A stretch of DNA of 64,000 nucleotides from an uncultured Bacteroides sp. (GCA_949285025.1 CASDXG010000096.1:186001-250000); one strand, 5' to 3'. Positions 45,409-56,183 are shown, counted from the first letter of the stretch. Translations and numbers: made by a program. Notes: a model not told the origin generated them from the sequence alone.

Positions 45409-45732
45409 ATGTTATTAACAACTACATCTGTTATTGAGGGAAAACGTATTATACGTTATGCCGGTATTGTTTCCGGTGAGGCAATTATCGGTGCAAATGT
45501 TTTTCGAGATTTTTTTGCCGGTATCCGTGATATTGTGGGCGGACGTTCAAATTCTTATGAAGAAGTCTTGCGGGAAGCGAAAAATACTGCGCTTGATGAG
45601 ATGGCAAGTCAGGCCGCAGAAATGGGAGCAAATGCGGTCATTGGTGTAGATTTAGACTATGAAACTGTGCGTGAAGGCAACATGTTGATGGTTGTGGCTT
45701 CGGGAACGGCTGTCGTTTATGAAGATTTATGA
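45409..45732 (+). CDS. ybjQ: YbjQ/UPF0145 family protein
   Basis: A 107-residue cytoplasmic protein of the heavy-metal-binding-like YbjQ family: [51 protein letters not shown] is its signature, followed by ARNTAL-like [28 protein letters not shown]. Members form pentamers; the biological role is not settled. It sits 35 bases after cstA and 19 before the porin-like gene. Confidence 0.9.
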   Translation: MLLTTTSVIEGKRIIRYAGIVSGEAIIGANVFRDFFAGIRDIVGGRSNSYEEVLREAKNTALDEMASQAAEMGANAVIGVDLDYETVREGNMLMVVASGTAVVYEDL

Positions 45733-45751
45733 TGCGGGAGTAAAAACTGAC

Positions 45752-47008
45752 ATGAAGAGGAATTTATGGTTGTTTGCGCTGATGGCGCTATCGTTGCATC
45801 CGGTTTTTTCTCAAAAGAAAAACTTTTCTTATCATTTTTATGGGCAGGTACGTGCAGATGTCTTTTACAATAGTCGTACGAATTCAGAGACGGTTGACGG
45901 ACTGTTTTATATGTATCCTTTGGATGAAGAACCCGACGACTGTGGGAATGACTTGAATGCTTCTTCCAATAGCGGTTTCTATACTTTATATACACGTCTG
46001 GGGCTTGATGTGCAAGGCCCTAAATTGGGGAAAGCAAAGACATCGGCAAAAGTAGAGGTTGATTTCAGGGGTTCGGGAACAACGTATTCGCTTTTCCGTA
46101 TCCGGCACGTCTACTTTAATTTAGATTGGGGAAAGTCTGCCTTGTTGGTTGGGCAGACTTGGCATCCCTTGTATGGTGATGTGGCTCCGGAGATACTGAA
46201 TCTGAATATGGGGGCTCCCTATCAGCCGTTCAGTAGAGCGCCACAGGTGCGTTATCGTTATACGGCCAGTCGTTTTATCCTTACGGCGGCAGCCGTATGG
46301 CAATCGCAGTATCTTTCGGTAGGGCCTTCATCGAATGTGCCGGGAAGTATCACTACTCAGAAGAATCAGCGCTTTATTAAGAACAGTAGTGTGCCGGAAT
46401 TTTATGTAGGAGGTAATTATAAGCAAAACGGATGGTTGGCGGGTGCCGGGATTCACGTCTCATCTATTGTGCCGCGTACCGAGTCGCTTAATGAAGATAC
46501 GCAGGGAAATCAGTATGTGCATAAGGTAGATGAACGGATAACCTCAGTGTCGGGAGAAATGCATGTGAAATATAACCGGGAAAACGTCTTGTTTTCTGCA
46601 AAGACTGTATTAGGCTCCAACTTGACACAGACCAGTACCGTTGGGGGATATGCAATTACGTCTGTAGCCGAACATACGGGTGAGCAAGAGTATACGCCGT
46701 TGCGCGTGTCTTCTACATGGGTGAATATTGCTTATGGGAAGAAGTGGCGTCCGGCTCTATTCTTTGGATATTTAAAGAATTTAGGGGCAAGTAAGGATGT
46801 GATTGGCGTTTTGGGGACAGGTACGAGTCTGGATCAATTGTTTACAGGAACGGCCGAACTTACCTATAATTTGCCGAATTGGAAGTTTGGAGCAGAGTAC
46901 TCTTTCTGTAATGCATGGTATGGTGAGCTTACATCGAAAGCGCGTGTGGCGAATACACATGCCGTTGGAAATCATCGTTTAGTGCTTACAGCAATTTTTC
47001 AGTTCTGA
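45752..47008 (+). CDS. porin-like outer-membrane beta-barrel protein
   Basis: A 418-residue exported protein with signal peptide RNLWLFALMALSLHPVFSQ and alternating hydrophobic strands typical of a beta-barrel, ending in LVLTAIFQF with a terminal Phe, the usual outer-membrane assembly signal. I see no TonB box or plug. Segments such as GFYTLYTRLGLDVQGPKLGKAKTSAKVEVDFRG resemble 16-18 strand porin-type barrels (OprB/OmpP1-like fold). Placed after cstA and ybjQ, it could supply an outer-membrane path for the cstA substrate, which is inference. The ATG at 45752 gives the signal peptide; a longer frame overlaps ybjQ. Confidence 0.7.
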   Translation: MKRNLWLFALMALSLHPVFSQKKNFSYHFYGQVRADVFYNSRTNSETVDGLFYMYPLDEEPDDCGNDLNASSNSGFYTLYTRLGLDVQGPKLGKAKTSAKVEVDFRGSGTTYSLFRIRHVYFNLDWGKSALLVGQTWHPLYGDVAPEILNLNMGAPYQPFSRAPQVRYRYTASRFILTAAAVWQSQYLSVGPSSNVPGSITTQKNQRFIKNSSVPEFYVGGNYKQNGWLAGAGIHVSSIVPRTESLNEDTQGNQYVHKVDERITSVSGEMHVKYNRENVLFSAKTVLGSNLTQTSTVGGYAITSVAEHTGEQEYTPLRVSSTWVNIAYGKKWRPALFFGYLKNLGASKDVIGVLGTGTSLDQLFTGTAELTYNLPNWKFGAEYSFCNAWYGELTSKARVANTHAVGNHRLVLTAIFQF

Positions 47009-47043
47009 CGTTTCAATACAAATCTTTTGGGAATGTTTATAAA

Positions 47044-47084
47044 TACACGAAAGCCGGTTATCATTGATAACCGGCTTTCGTGTA
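47044..47084. terminator. bidirectional terminator between the porin-like gene and rplS
   Basis: A perfect 20-base inverted repeat (TACACGAAAGCCGGTTATCA and its complement) separated by one base. It can end both convergent transcripts. Confidence 0.85.
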
Positions 47085-47105
47085 TAGGATAATTGAATCT
47101 TGAGA

Positions 47106-47459
47106 TTATCCGTTTGTCTTTTTCTCCTGGATTCTGGCTTTCTTTCCTGTAAGAGCACGCAGGTAATACAGTTTAGCGCGACGTACTTTACCGATTTTAT
47201 TTACGGTAATGCTGTCTATAGCCGGAGATTCGATCGGGAATATGCGTTCAACTCCTACGGTTCCTGACATCTTACGTACAGTAAAACGACGTTTGTTCCC
47301 ATGACCACTGATTTTGATAACAACACCGCGATACAGCTGAACGCGTTCCTTGTTACCTTCAACGATACGATATGCTACGGTTACGGTGTCACCCGCTTTA
47401 AATGAAGGATGCTCTTTCCCGGTAGCAAATGCTTCTTCTGCAATTTTAATTAAATCCAT
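47106..47459 (-). CDS. rplS: 50S ribosomal protein bL19
   Basis: A 117-residue protein of the subunit interface. It has [46 protein letters not shown] and [32 protein letters not shown], the bL19 core, and a basic tail. The start at 47459 ([11 protein letters not shown]) matches the family; an upstream extension of the frame runs through its own promoter. It is transcribed alone from a strong promoter at 47545-47576. Confidence 0.96.
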   Translation of the reverse strand: MDLIKIAEEAFATGKEHPSFKAGDTVTVAYRIVEGNKERVQLYRGVVIKISGHGNKRRFTVRKMSGTVGVERIFPIESPAIDSITVNKIGKVRRAKLYYLRALTGKKARIQEKKTNG

Positions 47460-47544
47460 TGTTCCTTTTAAAATTAAATTGTTTATCGTTACAACGCAAC
47501 ATATCAAGTAACTCTTCTTTGACAGCGATTGCGCGAAAGCGGTG

Positions 47545-47576
47545 CAAAGTAAGCTAATTTTTTTTAGATGGCCAAA
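47545..47576 (-). promoter_or_regulatory. promoter for rplS
   Basis: Minus strand: TTTG at 47576-47573 and TTACTTTG at 47552-47545 (one mismatch to TAnnTTTG), 20-base spacer, with an untranslated leader of about 80 bases. Confidence 0.6.
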
Positions 47577-47606
47577 TGTTTGTGGTGAATATTTATAGCG
47601 GATAAA

Positions 47607-47638
47607 ATTGTGCCAGATTGCTTTTTTAGCTAATTTTG
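47607..47638 (+). promoter_or_regulatory. promoter for the GH3 fusion gene
   Basis: TAATTTTG at 47631-47638 is a perfect -7; ATTG at 47607-47610 (one mismatch) is 20 bases before it. The gene starts at 47679. Confidence 0.55.
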
Positions 47639-47678
47639 GGCGGGATTGTTCATTTAGATACAAAAGATAGAAACAAAA

Positions 47679-50669
47679 ATGAGAAATAAATTCATGCAGC
47701 GTAAGCGGATGATAGGGATTATTCTCTGTTGTTTGGGGATATCGTGGCAGGCTTTTTCCCAAAATGTTCGTATTTTGCAGCAAGTAGAAGATACTGTTGC
47801 ATGTAAGAAATGGGTAGAAGAGCAATTGTCGCAGATGTCGTTGAAGCAGAAGATAGGACAATTGTTTATTCATACGGTAGCACCTGTTACAGCACAATGG
47901 AATAAAGAGAATATAAAGAAGGCTGTCGAGGATTATGAAGTTGGAGGACTTCTGTTTTCAGGAGGCTCATTGGAGAAGCAAGTGGAACTGACGGAATGGG
48001 CACAAGAATTAGCAAACGTTCCGTTGTTTATTGCATTTGACGGGGAATGGGGGCTGGCTATGCGTTTGAAGAATACGCCTGATTTCCCCCGTAACAGGGT
48101 ATTGGGATGTATCGATAACGACTCGCTTATTTATAGTTATGGGAAAGAAGTTGCAAGGGAATTGCGTCAGATTGGCGTACAGATAAACTTTGCTCCGGTT
48201 GCCGATGTTGATAATAATCCGAGAAATCCGGTAATTAATACACGTTCTTTCGGCAGCTCTCCTCAGACGGTAGCTGAAAAAGTTGTGGCATATTCGCGGG
48301 GACTGGAAGATGGCGGTGTATTGGCTGTGTGCAAACATTTTCCCGGACATGGAGATACAGAGACGGATTCCCATAAAGCCATGCCGGTTTTGCCGTTTGA
48401 TAGGGCGAGGTTGGATAGTGTGGAATTAGTTCCGTTTAAAGAAGCTATAGCATCGGGAGTCGGAGGAATCATGACAGGTCATTTAAGCGTCCCGTTGTTT
48501 GGGGAAAAACCTGCTTCGATTTCTTCGGAAATAACGGGACGTTTATTGAAAAAGGAGCTGAACTTTTCCGGACTTGTCTTTACCGATGCTTTGGAAATGA
48601 AGGGGATTTCCAAGAATCCGGATTTATGTGCTCAGGCTTTGATTGCGGGAAATGATTTGTTGCTCGCCCCGCGTAATCTAAAGCGTGAGATTGCCGGAGT
48701 TGTAGCTGCGGTGAAAAGCGGGAAGCTTTCGGAAAGTGTTATTACGGAGAAATGCCGGAAGGTGTTGACATATAAATATGCATTGGGGTTGTCTCGCCGG
48801 GTGCCGACGGACACGGCCGGGTTGAGAAAACGGATTCATACATTGGAGACAGACCGCTTATTGAGGCATCTGGAAAGGGCTGCGGTGACTCTTGTAAAAG
48901 ATTCTGCAGACATGCTTCCGTTAGATATGTCACTTTCCGGGACTGTTTTGCTCAGCATATCTTCATCTTTGACAGAGGCTGCACCGTTCTATCAAGGTTT
49001 GAAGCGGGCGACGGCGGTTACGTGGATGCGGGCAGATGCGGATTCTTTGCAGAGTTTGGAAAAGCGCATACGGCCGGCTCAGCAGGTAATTGTTGCTTTG
49101 CATGAGAAAAATTACACTCGTTTTATTCCTTTAATTGACCGCTTGGCAGCAGATAAGCCGTTAGTCCTTGTGTGCTTCGGTCCCGGTTCCTGGCTTGAAA
49201 AAATGACTTCGACGTTAAGAAAAGTATCGGCAGTTGTGTTGGCACATTCCGATGCCGATTATATTCAGCATCATGTGGCTGCAGGCATTACCGGGAAAGT
49301 TCGTATAGATGGACGATTGTCTGTGCCTGTTGGAAAGGAATGGCCTGCCGGAACCGGAATAACGTTGGATCCTAATTCTCCGCGCGATTATAGGCCTGAG
49401 GATTTCGGTATGGATTCATCGAAACTTTCTTGCATAGATTCTATTGCAGAAGAAGGTATCGACCGCGGAGCTTATCCCGGTTGTCATATATTGATAATGA
49501 AAGAAGGTTATCCAATCTATAATAAATGTTTTGGCAATCATACATACGAAGGGACAGACAAAGTGAAAGAAAATGATATGTATGATTTAGCTTCGTTGAG
49601 TAAGGTTACCGGGACATTGCTGGCCGTGATGAAACTTTATGATGAGGGAAAGATAGGGCTGACTGACCGGATCGGGCGCTATGTCCCGGCAATGCGCGGA
49701 ACTGATAAGGCAAATATTACAATACAGGAATTGTTGTTTCACGAGTCCGGATTGCCTTCTTATCTTCCTTTTTATGAAGAAACGATTGATAAGAAAACAT
49801 GTAAGGGCGGATTCTATTCGAAACGTCGGGATAGTAACCATCGGATAAGAGTAGGAAGTAGTCTTTATATCTGTACAAATTTCTCATATAAACCGGAATG
49901 GATATCGGAAACGCCCTCGCCGGATTATCCGTTGCAGGTGTCTGACGGATTGTTTATTCGGAAAGAATTTAAGGATAATGTATTGAAACAGATAGCAGAA
50001 ACGCCGTTGAAAAGCCGCAACTATCGGTATAGTTGTTTAAACTTTATGTTATTGAAGGAAATGGTCGAATCGGTAACAAAGGTGGGAATGGACGTTTATT
50101 TGGATAGTGTGTACTATCGTCCTATGGGATTGCAGTACACGATGTACAATCCGTTAAAGCGCGTGAGGAAAAGAAGAATTGTACCTACAGTGAAAGATGA
50201 CTTTTTGCGTGGGGGACCTTTGCAGGGTTTCGTTCATGATGAGGCTGCGGCTTTTCTTGGCGGGGTGTCGGGGAATGCCGGACTTTTTTCTACTGCTCAT
50301 GAAGTTGCAACGATATTTCAGATGTTGCTGAATCGGGGTGTTTACGGAGATCGCCGTTATTTGAGTCGGGCTACCTGTGATTTATTTCTTGAAATGAAGT
50401 CAGAGAATAGTCGGCGAGGTTTGGGCTTTGATAAGCCGGATGCTGTTAATCCGGAGAATAGTCCGTGTGCAGAGGAAACGCCGGCCTCAGTCTTCGGGCA
50501 TACAGGATTTACGGGAACTTGTGCTTGGGCGGACCCCGATAATAAATTGGTGTATGTGTTTTTGAGTAATCGTATTTATCCGCAAGTTTATGGGCGTACA
50601 GCTTTGATGCGGTTAGATATCAGAACACGTATTCAACAAGCAATTTATCGTGCGATGATATCAGAATGA
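47679..50669 (+). CDS. GH3 N-acetylhexosaminidase fused to a beta-lactamase-type serine hydrolase
   Basis: A 996-residue exported two-enzyme protein. Signal peptide ends near AFSQ28. The GH3 domain (about 40-390) has [14 protein letters not shown] with the NagZ-type catalytic dyad Asp230/His232, so the expected target is beta-GlcNAc of peptidoglycan fragments; a GH3 C-terminal region follows. From about residue 580 a class C beta-lactamase-like domain (PF00144) has SLSK (Ser and Lys of SxxK) near 638, YSCLNF near 785 and HTGFTGT near 940. The serine-hydrolase part may hydrolyse peptidoglycan stem peptides, by inference. Fusions of this sort occur in Bacteroidota. Confidence 0.85.
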   Translation: MRNKFMQRKRMIGIILCCLGISWQAFSQNVRILQQVEDTVACKKWVEEQLSQMSLKQKIGQLFIHTVAPVTAQWNKENIKKAVEDYEVGGLLFSGGSLEKQVELTEWAQELANVPLFIAFDGEWGLAMRLKNTPDFPRNRVLGCIDNDSLIYSYGKEVARELRQIGVQINFAPVADVDNNPRNPVINTRSFGSSPQTVAEKVVAYSRGLEDGGVLAVCKHFPGHGDTETDSHKAMPVLPFDRARLDSVELVPFKEAIASGVGGIMTGHLSVPLFGEKPASISSEITGRLLKKELNFSGLVFTDALEMKGISKNPDLCAQALIAGNDLLLAPRNLKREIAGVVAAVKSGKLSESVITEKCRKVLTYKYALGLSRRVPTDTAGLRKRIHTLETDRLLRHLERAAVTLVKDSADMLPLDMSLSGTVLLSISSSLTEAAPFYQGLKRATAVTWMRADADSLQSLEKRIRPAQQVIVALHEKNYTRFIPLIDRLAADKPLVLVCFGPGSWLEKMTSTLRKVSAVVLAHSDADYIQHHVAAGITGKVRIDGRLSVPVGKEWPAGTGITLDPNSPRDYRPEDFGMDSSKLSCIDSIAEEGIDRGAYPGCHILIMKEGYPIYNKCFGNHTYEGTDKVKENDMYDLASLSKVTGTLLAVMKLYDEGKIGLTDRIGRYVPAMRGTDKANITIQELLFHESGLPSYLPFYEETIDKKTCKGGFYSKRRDSNHRIRVGSSLYICTNFSYKPEWISETPSPDYPLQVSDGLFIRKEFKDNVLKQIAETPLKSRNYRYSCLNFMLLKEMVESVTKVGMDVYLDSVYYRPMGLQYTMYNPLKRVRKRRIVPTVKDDFLRGGPLQGFVHDEAAAFLGGVSGNAGLFSTAHEVATIFQMLLNRGVYGDRRYLSRATCDLFLEMKSENSRRGLGFDKPDAVNPENSPCAEETPASVFGHTGFTGTCAWADPDNKLVYVFLSNRIYPQVYGRTALMRLDIRTRIQQAIYRAMISE

Positions 50670-50738
50670 AGCAATTTAGATTTAGTATAAATATTGTGAA
50701 TATTGTAAAGTCCATGTTACAACCTATGCTAAAATGTA

Positions 50739-50746
50739 TAACTTTG
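50739..50746 (+). promoter_or_regulatory. -7 element for the ferredoxin gene
   Basis: TAACTTTG is a perfect -7 match, 44 bases upstream of the ATG at 50790. Confidence 0.6.
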
Positions 50747-50789
50747 CAACAACAAATTAGTACTAATAATAACTTAACTTTTTATTACA

Positions 50790-50957
50790 ATGGCTTACGT
50801 AATTAGTGATGATTGTATCGCATGCGGTACATGTATTGACGAATGTCCGGTAGGAGCAATTTCAGAAGGTGACAAATATTCTATCAACCCTGAGATGTGT
50901 ACTGAATGTGGAACATGTGCAGACGTGTGTCCTTCTGAAGCAATTCATTTGGGATAA
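50790..50957 (+). CDS. fdx: 2[4Fe-4S] ferredoxin
   Basis: A 55-residue bacterial ferredoxin, MAYVISDDCIACGTCIDECP then PEMCTECGTCADVCP. Two CxxCxxCxxxC(P) motifs bind two [4Fe-4S] clusters. It is the likely electron carrier for pyruvate:ferredoxin oxidoreductase and other anaerobic redox enzymes. The frame is short but complete, with a consensus promoter and terminator of its own. Confidence 0.97.
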   Translation: MAYVISDDCIACGTCIDECPVGAISEGDKYSINPEMCTECGTCADVCPSEAIHLG

Positions 50958-50985
50958 GCGAACAGTCATCGTATGACAAATGAAT

Positions 50986-51028
50986 ATAGGCTGCCTTTCC
51001 ATAGAAAGGCAGCCTATTATTTTTTTTA
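50986..51028 (+). terminator. terminator after the ferredoxin gene
   Basis: ATAGGCTGCCTTTC (50986-50999) pairs perfectly with GAAAGGCAGCCTAT (51004-51017) over a four-base loop, followed by a T run. Confidence 0.9.
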
Positions 51029-51070
51029 GTTTTCTGATATTTCTTTTTCCGTAAGATATCAGGCAGATGA

Positions 51071-52264
51071 TTATTTCAGGCGGGCTAATGTCTCTTTGAT
51101 ACGGCGCATTGCTTCTACAATGTTTTCATCGGAGGTTGCATAGCTCATACGAATGCATTCGGGAGCTCCGAAAGATGTTCCTCCTACACAAGCAACGTGT
51201 CCTATTTCGAGTAAGTACATGGCAAGGTCATCTGCATTGTTTATACTCCGGTCTCCGTCTTTTTTCCCGAAGAAAGAGTCGCACTTCGGGAAAAGGTAGA
51301 ATGCACCTTGAGGTACATTTACTTCGAAACCCGGAATTTCTTTAGCCAGTTTTACAATCAGATCGCGACGACGCTCAAATGCCTTCCGCATTTCCTCTAC
51401 GGGTTGTTGTGGACCGGTATAGGCAGCTTCGGCAGCTTTTTGGGAAACAGAGCAGGGACCTGAAGTATATTGTCCTTGCAATTTGTTTACACCTTTTACA
51501 ATCCATTCCGGACCGGCGATGAAGCCTATACGCCATCCTGTCATTGCATAAGCTTTGGAGACGCCGTTTATAATAACGACACGGTCTTTTATGTTGTTGA
51601 ATTGTGCGATACTTTGGTGTTCACCAATGTAATTGATGTGTTCGTATATCTCATCGGCAATGACGATTACTCGTTCGTGTTTTGCCAGAACCTCAGCCAA
51701 ACCGGCCAGTTCTTCTTTGGTGTAGACAGAACCGGTTGGGTTTGATGGTGAGCAAAGAATCAGGGCACGTGTCTTAGGCGTGATTGCCTTTTCTAATTGA
51801 GACGGAGTTATTTTGAAATCCTGATCAATGCCGGCGCGGACGATGACCGGGGTTCCTTCGGCAAGTTTGACCATTTCCGGATAGCTTACCCAGTAGGGAG
51901 CCGGAACAATCACTTCATCGCCTTTATTGATGATGGCTAAAATGGTATTGCAGACTGATTGTTTTGCTCCATTTGCACAACTGATTTGTGCAGCAGAGTA
52001 TTCCAGTCCGTTTTCATTTTTTAGTTTTGTTACAATGGCATTCCGCAGAGCCGGGTAACCGGCTACCGGAGAGTAACGTGAGTAATTCTCGTCAATTGCT
52101 TTCTTTGCAGCTTCTTTAATGTGGTCAGGAGTATTGAAGTCCGGTTCTCCTACACTTAAGTTAATGATGTCGATACCCTGAGCTTTTAATTCACTGCTCT
52201 TTTGTGACATAGCCAAAGTCGCGGATGGTGACAGGCTATTTAAACGATCTGACAAGTTGTTCAT
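51071..52264 (-). CDS. aspC: class I pyridoxal-phosphate aminotransferase (aspartate type)
   Basis: A 397-residue PLP enzyme of the aspartate/aromatic aminotransferase fold (subgroup I-gamma). It shows INLSVGEPDFNTPDHI near residue 34, the LCSPSNPTGSVYT Asn-Pro motif near 173, DEIYEH near 204 and the PLP-binding Lys237 in INGVSKAYAMTGWRIG. It would transfer the amino group of aspartate to 2-oxoglutarate; substrate range within the fold cannot be fixed. It reads leftwards, after ribBA. Confidence 0.9.
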   Translation of the reverse strand: MNNLSDRLNSLSPSATLAMSQKSSELKAQGIDIINLSVGEPDFNTPDHIKEAAKKAIDENYSRYSPVAGYPALRNAIVTKLKNENGLEYSAAQISCANGAKQSVCNTILAIINKGDEVIVPAPYWVSYPEMVKLAEGTPVIVRAGIDQDFKITPSQLEKAITPKTRALILCSPSNPTGSVYTKEELAGLAEVLAKHERVIVIADEIYEHINYIGEHQSIAQFNNIKDRVVIINGVSKAYAMTGWRIGFIAGPEWIVKGVNKLQGQYTSGPCSVSQKAAEAAYTGPQQPVEEMRKAFERRRDLIVKLAKEIPGFEVNVPQGAFYLFPKCDSFFGKKDGDRSINNADDLAMYLLEIGHVACVGGTSFGAPECIRMSYATSDENIVEAMRRIKETLARLK

Positions 52265-52355
52265 TGTGTTATAATTAAAATTTGTTGTGTTGTTTTATTC
52301 GTTATGTCCTAATCTTTTTGAGTAAAGAACGGGATTTTTTATCAACTTTCATGCA

Positions 52356-53570
52356 TTATTTTGTAAAATGCAATGTGTGGCCCATACGTTCTTTTTTGGT
52401 TTGAAGATAGCGTTCATTATAAGGGTTGGGTGTAATTTCAATGGGAATGTTTTCGATAATTTCAATTCCGTAAGCTTCTAATCCGACACGTTTTACAGGA
52501 TTGTTTGTGAGCAAACGCATTTTATGTATGCCTATTTCCCGCAAGATTTGCGCACCTACACCATAATCTCTTTCATCGGCCTGATGCCCTAAACAGATGT
52601 TGGCATCAACGGTATCCAGTCCTTCTTCCTGAAGTTTATAAGCTTTCATTTTTTCCATCAGCCCGATGCCTCTGCCTTCTTGGTTTAAATAGATAATGGC
52701 ACCTTTGCCTTCTTTTTCTATCATTTGCATGGCTTTGTGTAGTTGTTCGCCGCAATCGCAGCGTTTTGACGCGAAAATATCACCGGTTGCGCAGGATGAA
52801 TGCACGCGTACCAGTATTGATTCGTCAGGATTGAACGTTCCTTTTATAAGGGCAATGTGCTCTAATCCGTTGCTTTTCTGGCGGAAAGGAATCAGGCGGA
52901 AATGACCGTATTCTGTCGGCATGTCCACTTCCACACCTTTTTGTACCAGTGATTCTTCTTTCAGACGGTAAGCAATGAGGTCGGCAATGGAGATAAGTTT
53001 CAAATTAAATTCCTGGGCAAATTTATATAAGTCGGGGAGGCGTGCCATTGTCCCGTCTTCATTCATTATTTCCATGAGTGCTCCGGCGGGATACAATCCG
53101 GCCAATCGGGCCAAATCTATTGTAGCTTCTGTATGTCCGGCACGTTTTAAGACTCCTTTATCCTGCGCGTATAGCGGATTGATATGTCCCGGTCTGCCGA
53201 ATGTTTCGGGAGTGGATGTCGGATCTGCAAGCGCGCGTATTGTAGCTGCACGGTCGGAAGCAGACACTCCGGTAGTGCATCCTTCCAGTTTGTCGATGGT
53301 GACAGTAAACGGAGTCCCTAATACAGAAGTGTTACTTACGACTTGGTGCGGTAAGTCCAACTCCTGACATCGGGCAAGAGTTATAGGTGCACAGAGAACA
53401 CCTCTGGCATGTTTTAGCATGAAATTAACTTTCTCCGGAGTAATTAATTCGGCGGCAATAATCAAATCTCCTTCATTTTCGCGGTCTTCATCATCGACAA
53501 CGATTACGAATTCTCCTTTTCGGAAATCTTCGATAGCTTCTTCAATTGTGTTTAATTTGATTTTGTCCAT
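52356..53570 (-). CDS. ribBA: bifunctional DHBP synthase / GTP cyclohydrolase II
   Basis: A 404-residue riboflavin enzyme. The N-terminal RibB part (about 1-205) makes 3,4-dihydroxy-2-butanone 4-phosphate from ribulose 5-phosphate and shows [18 protein letters not shown] and [15 protein letters not shown]. The C-terminal RibA part makes the pyrimidine precursor from GTP and has the zinc cysteines in [20 protein letters not shown] and the NQEGRGIGL loop. The spacing to the upstream permease is 11 bases, leaving no room for an FMN riboswitch directly ahead. Confidence 0.95.
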   Translation of the reverse strand: MDKIKLNTIEEAIEDFRKGEFVIVVDDEDRENEGDLIIAAELITPEKVNFMLKHARGVLCAPITLARCQELDLPHQVVSNTSVLGTPFTVTIDKLEGCTTGVSASDRAATIRALADPTSTPETFGRPGHINPLYAQDKGVLKRAGHTEATIDLARLAGLYPAGALMEIMNEDGTMARLPDLYKFAQEFNLKLISIADLIAYRLKEESLVQKGVEVDMPTEYGHFRLIPFRQKSNGLEHIALIKGTFNPDESILVRVHSSCATGDIFASKRCDCGEQLHKAMQMIEKEGKGAIIYLNQEGRGIGLMEKMKAYKLQEEGLDTVDANICLGHQADERDYGVGAQILREIGIHKMRLLTNNPVKRVGLEAYGIEIIENIPIEITPNPYNERYLQTKKERMGHTLHFTK

Positions 53571-53581
53571 AGTACATGTCC

Positions 53582-55480
53582 TTATGAAATATAATTTTTA
53601 ATACGTTCTTGTATGTCGTTATTGGTTTTGATTATCGTCTTTAAATCTTTGTCTAACCGTAACCGATACCTCCATATATTAAGATAGATAAGCAGTCCTG
53701 CCGGTACAAACAGGCCTGAAAGGATATTCAGATAGCGATTACTGAATAAACTTTTGTGCGCTTTGGTTGATAGGAACGGAAATTTGTTTAAAAAACTCAG
53801 TAAAATGAGGTCTTGGGTATTGGAAAGTTCTTCTATGACAGCTTCAAGTTTTTTGTTGAGATCTGCTATGACATCGTCATGTTTACAGTTGGTAAATATC
53901 TTAAAATAGTTGGGCAGTTTTGCCAAACGGTGGGTGTTAAGATATTCTTTGCATATTCCGTTTATCTGGTCTATTTCGGCTGATATATCTTTGTATTGGG
54001 GCGTATGGATGATAACCTCCTTTTTGAATAGATGCCTTTCCTGGCGTATTCCAAGCAGCTTTTGGAAGAAAGACAGATACACATCGATGTTGAATACGAC
54101 AGAATCTTTGTTCGATTTATAGGTGAAAAAGATTCCTATCGGAGTAAGTACAATTGTACTGACCCATGTGCCAAGAATAATATTCATTTCTCCGCTTCGT
54201 GCTACGCGGGTTGCTCCCGAATCAATGATGTAATAGATTACGAATATCAGGACAGATGTTACTACGGGCATACCCAATCCCCCTTTTCGGATGATGGCTC
54301 CTAAGGGCGCTCCAATAAAGAAGAAGATGATACAGGCCAGTGAGAGCGTAATCTTTTTATGCCAGTCGGATAAATGATTGCGTATATTTTCGTCGGTGCT
54401 TCGTGTGATAAAACTGCGGATTCCCCAGTCTGTGTGTAGAGAGTTTGCACGCGTAACGGCTGCCGTCAATAACTTTAATTTTTCGGAAGATGTCATTGAT
54501 TGATATATACTATCGGTATTGACGACAGATAGGTGTGCTTTCTTGGCCTTTATTGAGTCTGAAGCCGAGAGTACAACGGTGGGATAAGTGGTTCGTTTTA
54601 TGTCTTTATACATGGATCGTCCTGCACTGTCTGCATGTAATACAAGTGAGTCAACGGCTTCCGATATCTCTTTCATGTTTTTAATGTCTGAACGACGGTC
54701 CAGAAAATCTCCGTCTACCATGTTGAATTCCGAATCAAACTCTATGAGCGAGTGCTTCTCTTTAAAGCTTTCTCTACGATAAGGGACGTTGCGTGAGATG
54801 GTAGATTGCGATTTTAAGTTCTCAAATTGTTCGCCATTATACAAATGGAGGTATAAATATTTCTTGTCTTCAGTCAATTCAAGTTTTCCTTCGTTTGCCC
54901 AAATGATGTGTGCGTTTTCGAATCCGTCGGAGAAATTATAGATGAGAACATCTTTTAGTAGTCCGGTTTCACGGTCTTTTTCCTTTACATAAATATTATA
55001 TCCTTCTATATCGCTGTAAAAAACGCCTTCAGGAATGTCTACTTCCGGTGATTTTTGTTTCATGGAAACCAGTAGTGTCCATAATTGTTTCTGGGCTTTC
55101 GGACCAATGATGTTTTGGAAAAAGAAAGAGGTTGCTCCCAAGAAGATGCAGAAAAAGATGACAGGGTACATGATTCGTATCAGGGGAATTCCTGCAGCTT
55201 TCATGGCCAGTAGCTCGTAGCGCTCACCGAAATTACCGAATGTCATAAGGGCTGCAAGCAGAATTGCCAGTGGAAGTGATAGCGGGATGAGGGTGAGTCC
55301 TGAGTAAAAAAAGAACTGTGCCAGAACCTTTATTTCCAATCCTTTCCCTACAAGTTCGTCTACATATCTCCAAAGGAACTGCATCATGAAGATAAAAAGA
55401 CAGATAAAGAATGTTCCGGCAAAGAGCAGTAGAAAACTCTTCAATACGAATATATCCAGTTTCTTTATGCGTAAGGTCAT
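53582..55480 (-). CDS. LptF/LptG-family permease with extended C-terminus
   Basis: A 632-residue inner-membrane protein of the YjgP/YjgQ family that forms, with LptB, the lipopolysaccharide exporter. Three N-terminal helices ([20 protein letters not shown] and following), a periplasmic beta-jellyroll of about 200 residues and three more helices near 390-470 ([29 protein letters not shown]) make the usual half. A further 165 residues, with a helical segment and a seventh hydrophobic stretch near 590 ([18 protein letters not shown]), are extra compared with the 360-residue E. coli proteins. Start chosen at MTLRIKK, 25 bases after a -7 element. Confidence 0.82.
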   Translation of the reverse strand: MTLRIKKLDIFVLKSFLLLFAGTFFICLFIFMMQFLWRYVDELVGKGLEIKVLAQFFFYSGLTLIPLSLPLAILLAALMTFGNFGERYELLAMKAAGIPLIRIMYPVIFFCIFLGATSFFFQNIIGPKAQKQLWTLLVSMKQKSPEVDIPEGVFYSDIEGYNIYVKEKDRETGLLKDVLIYNFSDGFENAHIIWANEGKLELTEDKKYLYLHLYNGEQFENLKSQSTISRNVPYRRESFKEKHSLIEFDSEFNMVDGDFLDRRSDIKNMKEISEAVDSLVLHADSAGRSMYKDIKRTTYPTVVLSASDSIKAKKAHLSVVNTDSIYQSMTSSEKLKLLTAAVTRANSLHTDWGIRSFITRSTDENIRNHLSDWHKKITLSLACIIFFFIGAPLGAIIRKGGLGMPVVTSVLIFVIYYIIDSGATRVARSGEMNIILGTWVSTIVLTPIGIFFTYKSNKDSVVFNIDVYLSFFQKLLGIRQERHLFKKEVIIHTPQYKDISAEIDQINGICKEYLNTHRLAKLPNYFKIFTNCKHDDVIADLNKKLEAVIEELSNTQDLILLSFLNKFPFLSTKAHKSLFSNRYLNILSGLFVPAGLLIYLNIWRYRLRLDKDLKTIIKTNNDIQERIKNYIS

Positions 55481-55504
55481 GCTTTTTCTCTCGTTATCGA
55501 AGTG

Positions 55505-55512
55505 CAAAAATA
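55505..55512 (-). promoter_or_regulatory. -7 element for the LptF/G permease
   Basis: The minus strand reads TATTTTTG, a perfect -7, 25 bases upstream of the ATG at 55480; it would lie inside the longer reading frame and so supports the shorter start. Confidence 0.5.
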
Positions 55513-55559
55513 GCATAAAAACAGAGAACGGAAGCTATCTTTTGTATCTTTTTAAAGAT

Positions 55560-55940
55560 TTATACGCCACATACTCGCCGCAAATTTTCTATCTGTGAAT
55601 TCCAGAGACTGATTGTGTCTTCTTCTTCTCCCGGATCTGCGAAATCGGTTATTTCAAGCAATAGGTCATTGGTTAACTCATTATACTGTATTTTCATCTC
55701 AAAATAGTTTCTGGGATTATCGTCTGTCCAATGAAAACGGACAAAAGAATCGTTTCGGAAATTGATGATTTCTGCATTTCTTGTTTCTTGTTTTCCCCAT
55801 TTGAATGTGAATATCTTGTCAGATTGTGTAACACTGTCTGCAAACCATCTTTGAAGTCCCGATGGGGTGCTGATTACATTCCAAAGTATGCCTCCGGAAG
55901 AGGGCTTCAATAAATACTCTATGCGTATTTTCTTTTTCAT
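55560..55940 (-). CDS. START-like domain protein
   Basis: A 126-residue cytoplasmic protein. The pattern IEYLLKPSSGGILWNVISTPSGLQRWFADSV and the acidic DDNPRNYFEMKIQYN strands resemble the SRPBCC/START-like lipid or ligand binding fold (Bacteroidota branch, near AHSA1). The ligand is unknown. It lies upstream of and in the same direction as the LptF/G permease, 79 bases away. Confidence 0.75.
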   Translation of the reverse strand: MKKKIRIEYLLKPSSGGILWNVISTPSGLQRWFADSVTQSDKIFTFKWGKQETRNAEIINFRNDSFVRFHWTDDNPRNYFEMKIQYNELTNDLLLEITDFADPGEEEDTISLWNSQIENLRRVCGV

Positions 55941-56151
55941 AGTGATTATTGTTTTGGTTGTTGACTCTCATTGGCAAATTAAAGTATTTTTTTTGTTTCT
56001 GTCATTATAATCCGGCATATATTTTTGAAATGTTTTTCTTTCTTGGTATTTTCTTCGGTAGAGCTATGATTTTCCCGTAATGTCTTACATTAAACATGGC
56101 GTTGTCTTGATATGTTTATTACAAAAATGTTGAGGAAAAACGGCGGGATTT

Positions 56152-56183
56152 TTTGTATATGTCAAAAAGAAAATTTACCTTTG
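56152..56183 (+). promoter_or_regulatory. promoter for the tRNA-Met pair
   Basis: TTTG at 56152-56155 and TACCTTTG at 56176-56183, 20-base spacer: a full consensus match, 24 bases before the first tRNA. Confidence 0.7.

Noticed and set aside
53571-53581. FMN riboswitch before ribBA
   Set aside because: Only 11 bases separate ribBA from the upstream gene, too few for the aptamer.
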